DNA from: Morella rubra
Lineage: Eukaryota > Streptophyta > Magnoliopsida > Fagales > Myricaceae
DNA: 64,000 nucleotides
Direction: 5' to 3'
NCBI GenBank assembly: GCA_003952965.2
Contig: CM025856.1
Coordinates: 14,980,953 to 15,044,952 of the forward strand
The position numbers and the translations under genes were made by a program. Below are positions 10,183 to 21,987 of this stretch, piece after piece. Below the pieces are notes generated by a model, which had not been told where the DNA came from, made no database searches, and saw only the letters and a program-made list of their open reading frames with translations. Numbering within the stretch: position 1 is the stretch's first letter; each line of letters starts with the position of its first letter.

Positions 10183-12625
10183 ATGGATAAGTTTGTGATA
10201 AGAAAGCCACGCAGCGTGGAGTCGTCTAATATTCATAACGTGGCTACTAATTCTGAGACAGATAGTAGTTCAAAAAGACCTCGCATTTATTTAGTCCGGA
10301 TGATATTATTGCTGACCCAGGGTTACGTAAACCTATTGAAGAATATGATGTTGGGATTAAGGATAAGTTCGTAGGGAGTACTTGATAAAATGTCATTGTC
10401 ACCGCTTGGGCATGATTTTCCCAAGAAGCAATACGGGCAAGAAATGAGGAGTTTTAGAGAAGTATGGTTTAAAGATTTTAATTGGTTGAATATAGTGTAT
10501 CAAAGGATGAAGCATATTGCTTGTGGTGTTATCTGTTTAGGCAACCTAGAGGAGGGAAGTCTGGGGGAGATAAGTTTACATCTACGGATTTAGCAATTGG
10601 AAAAAGGCAATGGAAGTTTTTGGTGAACATGTTGGGCACATGATAGTGCTCACAATGAAGCTAGAAGACAATGTGAAAGATTTGAAAATCAGCGACAAAG
10701 TGTGTCGCACATGTTATCCGCACAGGGCACGATCAAGAATGCTTATCGCATTCGTTTAACAGCAGTTTTAGATGCATTCGGTTTCTTTTGGGGCAAGGAT
10801 TGGCTTTTTGTGGTCATGACGAGTCTGAGAGTTCAATAAGGAAGGGCAATTTTCTTGAGCTTTTGAACGTGTTTTGCCAACGTGATGAAAAGGTTGCTAA
10901 GACACTTAACACTAATGCTCCTGGAAACAACCAAATGACTTCTCCAAATATTCAGAAGGAAATGGTGATGCTTGTGCAAAGACCATACTTGCCATCATTA
11001 AAGAAATTGGAGATGGATTTTATTCTCTTATGGTTGATGAATCTCGAGATAATTCAGTGAAGGAGCAAATGGCAGTGGTTTTGAGATTTGTGAACATACG
11101 TGGACAGGTGATTGAAAGGTTTCTTGGTATAGAACATGTTTCTGATACTTGCTTTGAATCTTTGAAAAAAAGTATAGACAAATTGTTTGCAAGACATGGT
11201 TGTCAATATCCAGATTGAGAGGCCAAGGGTATGATGGGGCATCAAACATGCGAGGCGAGTTCAATGGGTTAAAGTCACTCATTTTGAGGGACAATCCTTC
11301 TACTATCTATATCCATTGTTTTGCTCACCAACTTCAATTGGCTGTTGTGGGTATTGCAAAGAATAACTTGCAAGTTGGTGATTTTTTTAATTATACTTCC
11401 TCGATTGTGAATATGGTCGGAGCGTCATGTAAAAGGAAAGATGCTCTTCGGCAAAGTTGTCATGAGAAGATAGTGGAGCGGTTGGACAAAGGAGAGATTT
11501 CTAGTGGAAGGGGTAAAAATCAAGAAACTAGTCTCGCACGACCAGGTGATTATTATATTTCATTATAATATTAATAGACTTTTTTTATTTGTTTATAGTT
11601 TTATAATTCCTATAATATTGTAGGTGACACTCGTTGGGGTTCATACCACCTTACAATAATCCGTCTCTTCATTATGTGGTCATCAATATTGGAAGTGCTT
11701 GAATATATAAAAGATGATGGTACTCTCTCAGAACAAAGATCTACGGCTATGAGTTTGATGGATAAGATGGAAAATTTTGAGTTTGTATTCACTATGCATC
11801 TGTTAAGGAATATAATGGGAATTACAAATGAATTGTCACAAGCCTTACACGAAAAGATCAAGACATTGTTAATGCTATGGGTTTGGTTGAGTTGTGAAGG
11901 AACAGTTGCAAGAAATGAAAGAGATAGAATAGGATGGATTCTTGGAAGAAGTCAAAACTTTTTGTGTGAATCACTCTATTAGTGTGCCGAATATGGAAGA
12001 CATTATACAACTCGTAGTCGTTCGAGGCGTGGAGGGCAAACAATTACTTATTTCATCATTTTCGTGTGGAAGTGTTTTACCAAGTTATTGATTTGATCAT
12101 TCAGGAGATGAATAATCGGTTCACAGAAGCAAATACGGATTACTTCTTTGCATAGCATGTCTTGATCCAAAAAATTCATTCTCAGCGTTTGATCATGCTA
12201 AGTTACTTCGTCTTGCTGAGCTTTATCCAGAAGATTTCACAGTAGATGATCATTTGATACTTAAAAATCAGCTTAATACCTATATTAGAGATGTTAGAAG
12301 GAATGCTGCTTTTTCTGGGCTTTAAGATATTGGAAGATCTTGCTATGAAGATGGTTGAGACAAAAAAGAATACTCTATTTCCATTGGTTTATCGACTTAT
12401 TGAGTTGGCATTGGTCTTACCAGTTGCAACTGCGACCGTTGAAAGAGTATTTTCTGCGATGAATATTATCAAGAGTGATTTGCGTAATAGGATGGGAGAT
12501 GACTGGATGAATGATTGCATGGTAGTGTACATCGAGCAAGAAGTTTTTAAAACTATTGAGAACGAAGCATTTTGCAACATTTTCAGAAGATGCAAAATCG
12601 TAGGATGCAATTGTCATCTCTCAGT
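10183..12625 (+). pseudogene. hAT transposase (TTF-type zinc finger / DUF4371 / hATC family), broken
   Basis: The N-terminus reads MDKFVIRKPRSVESSN, then in another frame PDDIIADPGLRKPIEEYD. These are hallmarks of the plant hAT group annotated as TTF-type zinc finger or DUF4371 proteins. Further pieces follow in shifting frames: GLAFCGHDESE (about 10793), MVDESRDNSVKEQMAVVLRF (from 11030), SRLRGQGYDGASNM and IHCFAHQLQLAV (11200-11568). An intron runs from about 11546 to 11622, with ARPG before it and DTRWGS after it. After that come VLEYIKDDGTLSEQR (11674 on) and the C-terminal dimerisation region with PVATATVERVFSAMNIIKSD (12400 on). Frameshifts and stops separate them, so this copy is non-autonomous. 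Confidence 0.9.
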
Positions 12626-12802
12626 CGTACTACATAGTACTGTACGTGTATTTTATTATTTTTAATGTTTTTAGTCTTTAATTTTCGATATTGTAACTCT
12701 AAGAAATTTTTTTAACATTACGAAGGAAAAAAAATTCTTGTCATTTTACGTTTAAAGTTGACCCCCATTAATTTTGATCCTGGATCCGCCACTGCTACAA
12801 TG

Positions 12803-13420
12803 TTATTATAAGTTCATATTTAGAGTGAAGAAGTTTCACAGAATGGGATCTACCTTCGATTGCAGAACCTTTTGGCTTTCACTGAAGTATTGATTTGGAT
12901 GGTTAATCCCAGCATCACATGATGTTCCATGTATAGCTTCAAATGTCAAGGTGCATGCTATCTGCGCAAATGTTAGCAAGTTGCTCATGAACCTTAACCA
13001 TCATGGCAGATTGTCTACAAAACCACCTCAAAGCAAACTTATGAACAATTGCGAATATCCCAACCTGATAATGTCTACTTCGCACTTTCTCCATTACATC
13101 TTCAACTGCCCTATTATTTAATCTCATTTTACCAAGTGCAGCTCTTAGATTCTCTTTTCACTGTTCCATACAATTGACAAGCCCAGAGAAAAGTGCAATT
13201 AGTTTGTTCACAAGTATTTCCAGAGTGGTGCCAATGTCATAAACAATACGCACTGCTTAGAGGTCTAGAACTAACTAGGTGCAGCAATAGATGTATAGAG
13301 ACACTCATAGGAGGTTCTTTCCTACTAGACCTAGAGCAGAAGATAAAAACTATATCCACCATTCTCATTTTAGGTAAAGCTAATTTTATCACCATAGTGC
13401 CCATAATCTGCTTGATAGGT
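12803..13420. other. Stretch without a recognised gene
   Basis: The left side continues the sequence that preceded the hAT insertion. A minus-strand ORF at 12939-13127 (starting MRLNNRAVEDVMEKVRSRHY) looks weakly exon-like but I cannot assign it. The right end touches the EF-2 fragment at about 13420. Confidence 0.4.
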
Positions 13421-13879
13421 TTGTAGCAGAACTGGACAAAACCACGCTTGCAGCTAGGAGACTTAGTGTTCTTGGTGGTCCACTTCTTTGTAGCAGGGTC
13501 AAAGTAGTTCTCCCCAATGGCGGAACCAGGAATGAATTTAAAGGTGGTAAACTCCTAAGTGAAAATGAAAAAAAAAAAAATTTTAGTACGAAATGTAAAA
13601 AGTTTCTTAGAGTTAGAATATCGAAAATTAAGGACTAAAAACATTAAAATATATATATTGAAATAACGTACCGTAAATTTTTTTTTTTCATTGGCAAGAT
13701 CCTTCTCAGTTGGCAACAAATTCAATATAAATCCGTAGTGATTCAAGTTTCAACAACAAACTAATTATTTCTAAGAATAGTAGTTTAATAATTATAAGGA
13801 TAAACGTTTAATTTTGAACTAACAATTCAATAATTCAATATACAATTTCACAATTTCATACATAATTTTATGAGTCTAT

Positions 13880-14320
13880 TGTTGAGCACAGAACGAGAAT
13901 ACAAACATACGGAGGCCAATATTTAACGTGGTTCGGCAACTGCCTACGTCCACGGAGGAGAGTATTTTGATTTCACTCGCAGAACCAAAACTTTACAAAC
14001 TCTCAACTCTCACACCGCACCTTTCTCTCAATTTCTCTCAACCCACGGGTGCTCTACGCAGAGAGGCACACCGAACTCTCTCAATAGAGTTCGCATTTAT
14101 AGAGCAAACATCACCGTGTTAAATGGAGAAACGTTCTTCAAGATTTGCGACTTGCAAATCTTTTCCTTCGGTGCAATAAATTCTCTGTCGATTGTGGCTG
14201 AAAATTGTCAAGATTTGCGAGCAGCAAATCTTGACGTTATGAGGCGTTTATGGGGCATGGACTTCATGCCTTGAACTTGTCAAGATTTGCAGCCGCAAAT
14301 CTTGACTCTTCACGCCAACA
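13880..14320 (-). mobile_element. Ty1-copia solo LTR, 441 bp
   Basis: On the minus strand it begins TGTTGGCG and ends GCTCAACA. It is flanked by the 5-bp duplication TCTAT at 13875-13879 and 14321-14325. A TATAAATGCG box lies on the minus strand near 14095. The end that reads TGTTGAGCACAGAACG on the plus strand also occurs at 17447 and 20082, next to antisense copia integrase, so all three are one family. Confidence 0.92.
14140..14306. repeat. Three iterated palindromes in the copia LTR
   Basis: The inverted repeat CAAGATTTGC...GCAAATCTTG occurs at 14140-14162 (shorter), 14207-14235 and 14279-14306, spaced by about 70 bp. The last has a perfect 12-bp stem around AGCC. They lie in the upstream (U3) half of the LTR given its minus orientation. 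Confidence 0.85.
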
Positions 14321-17300
14321 TCTATGACATAATCGACTAAATTGTTAATCTAATCACTAATCAGTAATCACAATCTGAGAGTTGAGAGAGAGACTGAAAG
14401 AGGCTGAACTAAAGTGTACTTGGCAGCTGAGAGAGAGAGAGAGCCGAAGAGAGAAAGAATTTTTTAACGGGCGGGCATGGGCTAAAGGGGGTAGATTAGT
14501 TAAAAACTAAAAAATAAACATTTTACATTAGCCAACCGAGGCCGGTTGGCCCCCCTGTATATAGTGAGGGAGTCAGGAATGAATCTAAAGGGGGGCCAAC
14601 TCCTAAAGGAAAATGATAGAAATTTTTTTTTACTAAGTAATGTAAAAAAATGTCTTAGAATTAAAATATTGAAAATTAAAAACTAAAATTAAATTCATTT
14701 GGTATTACAAATAATGAGGGAGTTGATGTGAAAATAAGCCATGACAGAAAAGTGAGTTTCCCACATGACAGCTAGTTTATTTAGTCAGCCAACCCAACTG
14801 AATTGTGGTAAAGGCACAATAATAATGATGCTATATGTTTTTGGGTAATCATGTTGCTTTATGTTGGTAGGCAAAGTTAATGAAAAGATGCAACAATTAG
14901 TTTGTACTATTAATATTAATTATGTACAAATCTTAGAGCAGAACTGCTTAGCCTCTACAACTTGCCCCCTCTCTTGTTATTGGAAGGAAGAGCACTTAAA
15001 TTCTGATCTTTACTTTTTGTTTAACAAGTGAATAAAAAATAAAGAACATGTTCAAACATTCGACCTCTAAGATTGTATAGAGTGCCGATCTAATAGAATA
15101 TCAAAAGATTGAACATGTCCTTAAAAATTTCAATTATCTCAAGCATACTTTTCAGTCTATAAATAACATCATAATAGAAAGCAACATCAACATCTTAGAA
15201 GCACTAGAGATCTTAATCTAAAACAACACGCATTCATATATTGTGTGTATATAAACATAAATCAGAGAAAGTTAACATCAAAATAAGATTCTATTTCAAG
15301 GAAATCAATCACTTTGATCGCAAATCAATCCATTCTCTTCAATTTCTGAAGCCAGATCCTGTTGTATACTAAAAGTGATGTAGGTGCAAAAGACACTATC
15401 AATGAAAGAAGCAGGCAAGTAGAAGGGGTTAAATGGAAGAATCAGAGGCATCAAAGGAGGCATTGATCCTCGCCAGAAAAAAAAAACAGCACATCCGTGT
15501 CTTTTTTAGTAGCTTGGATTCCTACTGTGACATGCATGTTGACCAAACTAAATTTACCAATCAAGCTCTATATATATATTTCAACATTTTGCATTGGGGC
15601 CCTGTTGGACCCCCCCTCCTTCTGCCACGTTTTCTATTCAGACACACATATAATCATTGTAATGTGATGTTGATTTACGTTAAGATGTGTTCCATCCGAA
15701 AATATTTATGGTGTGTAATCATGATTCTCTTTTTTCAGCTTCCTCCGGAAATTTACCAATCAAGCATCATATATATATATATTTGAACGTTTTGCATTGG
15801 GGTCCAACCGGGGCCAGGGCCCGGTTGGGCCACTGCCTGTATCTGCCAATGGTTCTCCTCCTATAGCCTTTCCATCATCTTCGACTCGTCAACTCCAAAC
15901 TTGCAGGCATACATCTTGGCAAAATTGGTCAGAGTAAATGCCCAACCGTGCAAACCAGCAGAGAACGCAACTGTCCCCTTCTCGGGATAAACCTGAACGT
16001 TGCCGAGTAGGGGATCTTCTTAGGTGGCCATGATGACATTTGCGTTTCTGTTTGGACGCAGACGCCTTCCACGCAATCAATAGCCACAAGTGCACCATCA
16101 GTAATGCGAAGAGGAACATCGATGGTGGGGTGATGGGAGAGAGGAGCAAACAACACAGGTGCCATTTTTAACAAAACAGTGCGGATAGAATAAAAATCCT
16201 AAGGCAGGGCACAGCTTCAAAACGGTGCCGGTTGGTTTACGTGAGCACAACGTTTTGGTTTATAAAATAAAGGTGAGTCGTTTTGAATGTGGGTGCTGAG
16301 GAGAGAGTGTTGTGGAAACGCTAAGTTTGCAAGGTTGATCACGTAGACGTTAGTCAAATAGACCTCACCGAAAACTGAAAAAAAAAATTTCTTAGTGAAC
16401 AATTCGTAAAAGGGGTTAAAATAGAATTGGGGGGGGGAAGAAAATTAAGCGGGAGTCCAGCGCATCAGTTGCTGTTACTCTTGTCGTCATCGCTCCCTCG
16501 CGCATCAGCCCATTATTTTATCTGATTCTCATAAGAGTTTCGCAGTTCCAATTTGCATACGGCAAATGGATTTCTTGAAGAAAATCTTTTGCTGCTTCCA
16601 AGTTTTCCAAGACCCCAACGCCAACGGTCAAACAAATCTAAGGGGCCATTCAGAGAGGAATGCAGACTTGACAGTAGCACTCGGCGAACACGCCGGTGTC
16701 CTCTCTGGAGGGTGTGCGTTGGCGAAGAGCCTTTCAGGAGCTGGAGCGATCTTGGCTGTACCAGCGCCGCCGAATCAGCGAGCATTGCAGGATTGGAGGA
16801 GCACTCGCCCAACAGGCCTGTCTTGGGAAGGCGTGAGTTGGAGACGGGTAGCCTACGTTTCAAGAGCAGGGGTGAAAGTATGGACACCTGCATAGACACC
16901 AGTCCTCCTCAAGAAGATCAAGAAGGAGAATATAGCAGGGCATGGGCAAGGATCGTGGGGCCTCGTCGGCAAAAAGGTAGACTCACAGCAAACATCAGTA
17001 GGCCGCGTCACGATCAAGACGAAGGGTTTGGTTGGTTTCTGAAAAGCTTAATCTTTTAAAAGTCGTGAAATCTTTCTTTCAAGATCATGCGTCAAGATCA
17101 TGCAGGAGGCTCTCATGTTGATGTTTCTCTCGGTATATCTGTTCGCTTTCTTTGTAATTTTTCGCAACTGGGGCCCGAAGACTCGACGGGAAGCTTCAAG
17201 CTGCCTCCTCTCTCTAAGTCACGGTACTCCGGCTGTAATCATGGCCATCCACGCACTCAGACATGCCCCAACCCCGCGTAGTTTCGCTTCTCCGATCACT

Positions 17301-17449
17301 GCATTGCAAAACACTGTATTAGAAGACAGTACAGCTTACTTCTTGATGGACCTCGTCCACTACATGGTGTTCTTCCCTAAGGATATCTATCATCAGTCAC
17401 CATTTAGTCACACTATACGGGCTTGTGACTTGCCGTTCTGTGTTCTGTT

Positions 17450-18120
17450 GAGCACAGAACGAAAAAACACAAACACACGGAGGCCAATATTTAAGCTACC
17501 GTATAACTCAGTTTCATGGAACACAACGTCCCTGCTGCTGATGACCTTCTTAACTTCTAAATCCCAAAGTCTATATTCAAATTCTTCATCGTTGTATCCA
17601 ATAAAAATAGTGGACTTGACATCAAGCTTCTGCCTCTGCTCCTTGGATACATGTGCAAATGCTTTGCACCCAAAGACTCTCATATGAGAGTAGGAGATCT
17701 TATGACCAGACCACACCATCTCCGGAACTTCGAACTTCAACGGTACAGATGGTGTTCTGTTGATCAGGTAACAGGCTGCACGAAGCTTCACCCCAGAATG
17801 GCTTAGGCAACTTTACTGAGCATACATCTAGTTCGTTCTACAATGGTCCGATTATCCTCTCGGCTACACCATTGTGTTGTGGGGTGCGTGGATCGTCTTC
17901 TCGTGTCTGATGCCATGGCCAGAGCAGTATGCTCAACTTTCTGGAAGTGTACTCGCCTCCATTGTCTATCCGGAGGCACTTTAACTTTTTCCCAGTTTGT
18001 CGCCAACAGGTTCGTCTTGAGGCCGTCGCAATTCTTGTACTCCTCTTTCTCGCGAACTTTACTAGTGCTTGTCAGAACGTGTGGAGGTGGAGCCTTGATC
18101 GTTTGAGGAAAGCCAAAGAT
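17450..18120 (-). pseudogene. Copia integrase/pol fragment, copy A
   Basis: The minus strand encodes the integrase region: AACYLINRTPSVPLKFEVPE, WSGHKISYSHMRVFGCKAF, then KLDVKSTIFIGYNDEEFEYR. Further upstream in other frames are TIVERTRCMLS and DRQWRRVHF (the integrase DNGGEY region in a shifted frame). The PSVPLKF and FIGYND wording is typical of Ty1-copia. It runs into TGTTGAGCACAGAACG, the end of the same copia LTR family as at 13880, with the reverse transcriptase missing. Confidence 0.85.
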
Positions 18121-20081
18121 TGTGATTGTTTCTGCAATCTTGATTAGCATATTGTGGTTTTTAATCGATGGAAAGCTTGGTTTAGAGCAAGAGGGTCAAA
18201 AAGTGCAGAAGAAACTCACTTAAAATATTTTTTGTTGGGGTTTTATTCTTCGAAAGTTCTAGGATATGGCCTGAATTGAAATTGGGAACGTTGGGTTCAA
18301 ATTATTGAATGGTGTAGTGTAGGAAGATATAACACTGGGTGTGCATTTGTTGGCGAAGCCTAGCCTTTCAGGAGCTGATAGGAGCGACTTTCTCTTGGCT
18401 GATTACCAGCGCCGCCGAATCATTTCTGCGAGCATTGCTCTCAAGGATTGCTGAGGAGCACTCGCCCAACAGATTGCTTCTCCTGATTCTGCTTGGGAAG
18501 GCGTGAGTTGGAGACGGGTAGCCTACGTTTCAAGAGCAGGGGTGAAAGTATGGACACCTGCATAGACACCAGTCCTCCTCAAGAAGTACTCATTAGAAGG
18601 AGAATAATATTGCAGGTCTGCATGGGCAAGGATCGTGGGGCCTCGTCGGCAAAAAGGTAGACTCACAGCAAACATCAGTAGGCCGCGTCACGATCAAGAC
18701 GAAGGGTTTGGTTGGTTTCTGAAAAGCTTAATCTTTTAAAAGTCGTGAAATCTTTCTTTCAAGATCATGCAAGTCATCATGATCATGCAGGCTCGAGGTC
18801 ATGTTGATGTTTCTCTAATGTTTCTCTCGGTATATCTGTTTTCGCTAATTCTTTGTAATAACTTTGCAACTGGGGAACGACCCACTCCCCTAAGCTTCCC
18901 CAAGCTGCCCTCCCCTCTAAGCCCCACGGTACTCTCGAGGGGTAACTTCAGCCATCTCCTCTCTCAGTAAGTCACGGTAACCGGCTGTAATCGTGGCCAT
19001 CCATTCGCTTCTCCGCACTCACTGACATGCCACAACCCCAGTACAGCTTCGCTTTCCTTGATGGACCTGCGTGGAAACAGGTGGCTAAGTTTGCAAGGTT
19101 GATCACGTAGACCGTTAGTCAAATTCAACCGAAAACTTCTTAGTGAACAATTCAGTCAGCGCATCAGTTATCACGTCACTCATCATTATTTTATCTGATT
19201 CTCATAGAGTTTCCAGTTCAATTTGCATACGGCAAATGGATTTCTTGAAGAAAATCTTTTGCTGCTTCCAAGTTTTCCAAGACCCCAACGCCAACGGTCA
19301 AACAAATCTAAGGGGCCATTCAGAGAGGAATGCAGACTTGACAGTAGCACTCGGCGAACACGCCGGTGTCCTCTCTGCGTTGGCGAAGAGCCTTTCAGGA
19401 GCTGGAGCGATCTTGGCTGTACCAGCGCCGCCGAATCAGCGAGCATTGCAGGATTGGAGGAGCACTCGCCCAACAGGCCTGTCTTGGGAAGGCGTGAGTT
19501 GGAGACGGGTAGCCTACGTTTCAAGAGCAGGGGTGAAAGTATGGACACCTGCATAGACACCAGTCCTCCTCAAGAAGATCAAGAAGGAGAATATAGCAGG
19601 GCATGGGCAAGGATCGTTCGTCGGCAAAAAGGTAGACTCACAGCAAACATCAGTAGGCCGCGTCACGATCAAGACGAAGGGTTTGGTTGGTTTCTGAAAA
19701 GCTTAATCTTTTAAAAGTCGTGAAATCTTTCTTTCAAATCATGCGTCAAGATCATGAAGGCTCTCATGTTGATGTTTCTCTCGGTAATCTGTTCGCTTTC
19801 TTTGTAATTTTTGCAACTGGGGCCCGAAGACTCGACGGGAAGCTTCAAGCTGCCTCCTCTCTCTAAGTCACGGTACTCCGGCTGTAATCATTCCACGCAC
19901 TCAGACATGCCCCAACCCCGCGTAGTTTCGCTTCTCCGTGCATTGCAAAACACTGTATTAGAAGACAGTACAGCTTACTTCTTGATGGACCTCGTCCACT
20001 ACGTTCTTCCCTAAGGATATCCTATCATCAGTCACCATTTATACTATACGGGCTTGTGACTTGCCGTTCTGTGGTTCTGTT

Positions 20082-20780
20082 GAGCACAGAACGAAAAAAA
20101 CACAAACACACGGAGGCCAATATTGAAGCTACCGTATAAACTCAGTGGAAACACAACGTCCTGTCTGATGATAATTCTAAATTCTATATTCATTCCATCG
20201 TTGTATCCAATAAAAATACACGGAGTGGACTTGACATCAAGCTTCTGCCTCTGCTCCTTGGATACATGTGCAAATGCTTTGCACCCAAAGACTCTCATAT
20301 GAGAGTAGGAGATCTTATGACCAGACCACACCATCTCCGGAACTTCGAACTTCAACGGTACAGATGGTGTTCTGTTGATTAGGTAACAGGCTGCACGAAC
20401 TGCTTCACTCCAGAATGGCTTAGGCAACTTGGCCATACTGAGCATACATCTAGTTCGTTCTACAATGGTCCGATTCATCCTCTCGGCTACACCATTGTGT
20501 TGTGGGGTGCGTGTGACCGTCTTCTCGTGTCTGATGCCATGGCCAGAGCAGTATGCTCTAAACTTTCTGGAAGTGTACTCGCCTCCATTGTCTATCCGGA
20601 GGCACTTTAACTTTTTCCCAGTTTGTCGCCAACAGGTTCGTCTTGAGGCCGTCGCAATTCTTGTACTCCTCTTTCTCGCGAACTTTACTAGTGCTTGTCA
20701 GAACGTGTGGAGGTGGAGCCTTGATCGTTTGAGGAAAGCCAAAGATTGTGATTGTTTCTGCAATCTTGATTAGCATATTG
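20082..20780 (-). pseudogene. Copia integrase/pol fragment, copy C
   Basis: Same segment as 17450-18120. Here the frame is longer on its upstream side (MNRTIVERTRCMLSMAKLPK and FWSEAVRAACYLINRT) and keeps STPCIFIGYND. It is damaged by deletions just where copy A is intact (after YND). The two copies are thus complementary in their damage, as expected if each carries independent indel errors. Confidence 0.85.
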
Positions 20781-20963
20781 TGGTTTTTAATCGATGGAAA
20801 GCTTGGTTTAGAGCAAGAGGGTCAAAAAGTGCAGAAGAAACTCACTTAAAATATTTTTTGTTGGGGTTTTATTCTTCGAAAGTTCTAGGATATGGCCTGA
20901 ATTGAAATTGGGAACGTTGGGTTCAAATTATTGAATGGTGTAGTGTAGGAAGATATAACACTG

Positions 20964-21300
20964 ATCTGTACATGAACCTGTAATTTGCATTTGTTTCAAT
21001 TTGTTGCGAGGAAGATATCCAAAAGCCTATTTGCCTTCTGGTAGCAGAGGATAAGTCAATTTCTTTTCATATGTCTTACAAAACAAGCTGATAGTTCTTT
21101 GATTTTCCGTTTTCAAACTATAGGTCCAACTTTCTCTTAAGTTTTTGCAAAAAGAAAGTTACAACAATTACAGAACATGATTGATCGAGGCCCCGATTAC
21201 ACTAATTAGAAGAACAATCTTCTGAACGACTAGATCACTTGGATGAGTCTCTTAATTTCTGTCACTTCCTAGTCACCTACAACTTCTAGTTCTGCTATCA
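20964..21300. other. No gene recognised
   Basis: Unique AT-rich sequence between the duplicated block and the inverted homologous patch at 21318. Confidence 0.5.
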
Positions 21301-21317
21301 GGTAAAGGCTCTCAAGT

Positions 21318-21490
21318 CTGCATTGCTCTCTTCGGCGGCGCTGTTACAGCCAACATCGCTCCAGCTCCTGAAACTTCGGCTCTTCGTCAACGCAAGGCTT
21401 CCCGACTGGACATCAGCGTGTTCGCCGATTGCTCCTCTCAAGTCTGCATTTTCTGCGTCGCTGGTATAGCCCAGATCGATTTCTCCGGCG
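21318..21490 (-). repeat. Diverged inverted copy of part of the duplicated block
   Basis: Phrases such as TTCGGCGGCGCTG, ATCGCTCCAGCTCCTGAAA and TCAGCGTGTTCGCCGA are reverse complements of the segment at about 16690-16800 (and 19360-19460), with moderate divergence by substitution. It is therefore an older, real homologue, unlike the near-identical copies A and C. Confidence 0.7.
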
Positions 21491-21987
21491 TTAACATCTG
21501 GCGGGAATTAGCGTTTCCGGAATCTGATTCGGCATATATTTTCACTGGCGATATTTTTGAGACAGCAGGTATGAGACACTATAAATGTAGTTTTTCAGAA
21601 CAAGGAAGAAAAAGGTCCAGCCCAAGCTCTCAATTTGACAAAGATGGGAAATAAAGCTTCTGCAAGTTGACAACATTTCGCTCTATTTCGCATCTCTTTG
21701 ACCAGATAAATGCACATTCTAACTATATTTGGGTCTCTACGTACAGCTTCAAAATGTAAGGGACTTTGAAGGAAGGATTCTGAGGTCTGGGGAAGAGGAA
21801 GCCAAGATCAAAGCCGCCTCGCAGATGGACAAGCTTAAATTTTGTAGATTTAAGAGGAAGTACTCTGAGGTATGTTGATTATGCTGGGGAAGGTCATGAA
21901 AATAAACATGCTATAAGGCTAATTGCATATGTAAATTTTGTAGATTACTTTGGTCTGTTCTTTCTTCTGGAATTTATCTGTTTTCAG

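Larger units (their letters stand above)
8513..12794 (+). mobile_element. hAT transposon, 4282 bp, with perfect 8-bp target duplication
   Basis: The ends are CAGTGGCGGATGCAGG and CCTGGATCCGCCACTG, inverted repeats of each other with one mismatch in 16. Both sides carry the identical 8-bp direct repeat CTACAATG (8505-8512 and 12795-12802). Eight-base duplications and CAGTGGCGGA-type ends are hAT features. Inside are a GC-rich end, a perfect hairpin, a CT-rich promoter-like block, a roughly 110-bp tandem array and a frame-broken transposase (10183-12625). Related but shorter copies lie at 13515-15851 and 34371-36127. Confidence 0.95.
13515..15851 (-). mobile_element. Non-autonomous hAT element, 2.34 kb, inserted in the EF-2 pseudogene
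   Basis: The left end CAATGGCGGAACCAGG and right end ATCTGCCAATG are degenerate inverted ends matching the 8513-12794 hAT element. The flanks are GTTCTCCC (13507-13514) and GTTCTCCT (15852-15859), seven of eight identical. EF-2 coding sequence stops at one side and resumes at the other, which independently supports these borders. Sequence from 13517 to 13650 is the reverse complement of the right end of the autonomous copy. The interior holds a copia solo LTR (13880-14320) and further hAT-end-like sequence near 14562 and 15600, which suggests one more nested or duplicated end. No transposase remains. Confidence 0.82.
13420..16118 (-). pseudogene. Elongation factor 2 (EF-2) pseudogene, split by a hAT element
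   Basis: Read from right to left. 16118-16035 encodes [23 protein letters not shown], part of the G domain of this translational GTPase. It then jumps directly to [19 protein letters not shown] and [19 protein letters not shown], and on to [12 protein letters not shown] near 15860, so roughly 40 residues are missing. After a 2.3-kb hAT insertion the protein resumes at 13514 with ENYFDPATKKWTTKNT and CKRGFVQFCYKPIKQI, ending at about 13420. Two stops replace conserved codons (Tyr in ATYED and Trp in ERLWGE). EF-2 catalyses ribosome translocation, but this piece covers only about a fifth of the protein and is dead. Confidence 0.88.
16310..20963. repeat. Large duplicated block: copy A 16310-18327, scrambled copy B 18341-19066, copy C 19069-20963
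   Basis: A and C share the same sequence from TAAGTTTGCAAGGTTGATCA to GAAGATATAACACTG, offset by about 2.67 kb. Where they differ it is mostly by insertions or deletions of 1-20 bases, for example 9 bases after GGTGTCCTCTCTG and 6 bases at GGATCGT. Base substitutions are rare. Copy B covers only part (matching A 16722-17353) and is littered with 2-5-base insertions. The left half of the block encodes nothing I recognise, although both strands have ORFs of 100-170 codons. The right half is antisense copia pol. Confidence 0.88.

Noticed and set aside
14562..15635. A further complete nested hAT element inside 13515-15851
   Set aside because: End-like sequences exist at both points, but I could not find a matching 8-bp duplication, so it is only mentioned in the host element entry.
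16553..17059. 168-codon ORF (starting MHTANGFLEENLLLLPS) and overlapping ORFs on both strands, repeated at 19223-19714
   Set aside because: No recognisable motif. Three overlapping frames are open together, and the block is a suspect duplicate with frame-shifting indels, so I did not call a gene.
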